Positions 6,016 through 6,030 of a DNA stretch of 6,030 nucleotides are shown here, piece by piece. This stretch comes from an uncultured Phycisphaerales bacterium. GTDB taxonomy: Bacteria > Planctomycetota > Phycisphaerae > Phycisphaerales > UBA1924. The first letter of the stretch is position 1. Each line of letters begins with the position of its first letter. The stretch spans positions 1 to 6,030 of the forward strand of contig CALFMQ010000270.1 of assembly GCA_937879825.1 (NCBI GenBank), written 5' to 3'. The notes beneath the pieces were generated by a model. The model worked only from the letters and a program-made list of their open reading frames with translations. It ran no database searches and was not told the origin of the DNA. Position numbers and translations under genes: made by a program.

Positions 6016-6030
6016 AGGGCACGGCGGGTC

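Noticed and set aside
6001..6018. GCCC-loop-GGGC dyad upstream of the acpP promoter as a terminator of a preceding gene
   Set aside because: The stem is only four pairs, no T-run follows, and no preceding gene is visible in the window.

Overview
This 6 kb, very GC-rich window looks like a chromosomal segment of a planctomycete-type bacterium, probably of the Phycisphaerae. That placement is an inference. It rests on the high GC content, on the C-terminal style of the prenyltransferase/squalene-oxidase-repeat protein at the left edge (a family abundant in Planctomycetota), and on an isolated flagellar-switch-type gene lying beside fatty-acid synthesis genes. No marker that would settle the phylum, such as an rRNA gene, is present.

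Layout: the left edge (1-1059, plus strand) holds the C-terminal part or whole of a repeat protein of the prenyltransferase/squalene cyclase alpha-alpha toroid fold. Everything else is on the minus strand and reads right to left: acpP (acyl carrier protein, GTG start, strong ribosome binding site, candidate promoter at 5986-6015), fabF (beta-ketoacyl-ACP synthase II), a short FliN/SpoA-domain protein, an OPT-family oligopeptide transporter, and a small two-helix membrane protein. The gaps are 85, 57, 97 and 13 bases. The five genes could be one long transcript. More likely, acpP-fabF and OPT-membrane protein are tight pairs with the fliN-like gene between them. The plus and minus gene sets converge at 1060-1074 with only 15 bases between stop codons.

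Function: acpP and fabF form the classical type II fatty acid elongation pair. The OPT protein probably imports peptides or metal chelates across the inner membrane, and the protein encoded just after it may be an accessory. The FliN-like protein would act at a flagellar C-ring or a related secretion switch, but no other flagellar gene lies here.

Non-coding structure is limited to short hairpins: one in the acpP leader, two in tandem between acpP and fabF, one before the OPT gene, and one in the convergent gap. I see no mobile element, CRISPR array, RNA gene or prophage. The window is mostly ordinary core and transport genes. The points most worth a second look are the acpP-fabF spacer hairpins, the orphan SpoA gene, the soluble insert in the transporter and the unrecognised small membrane protein.
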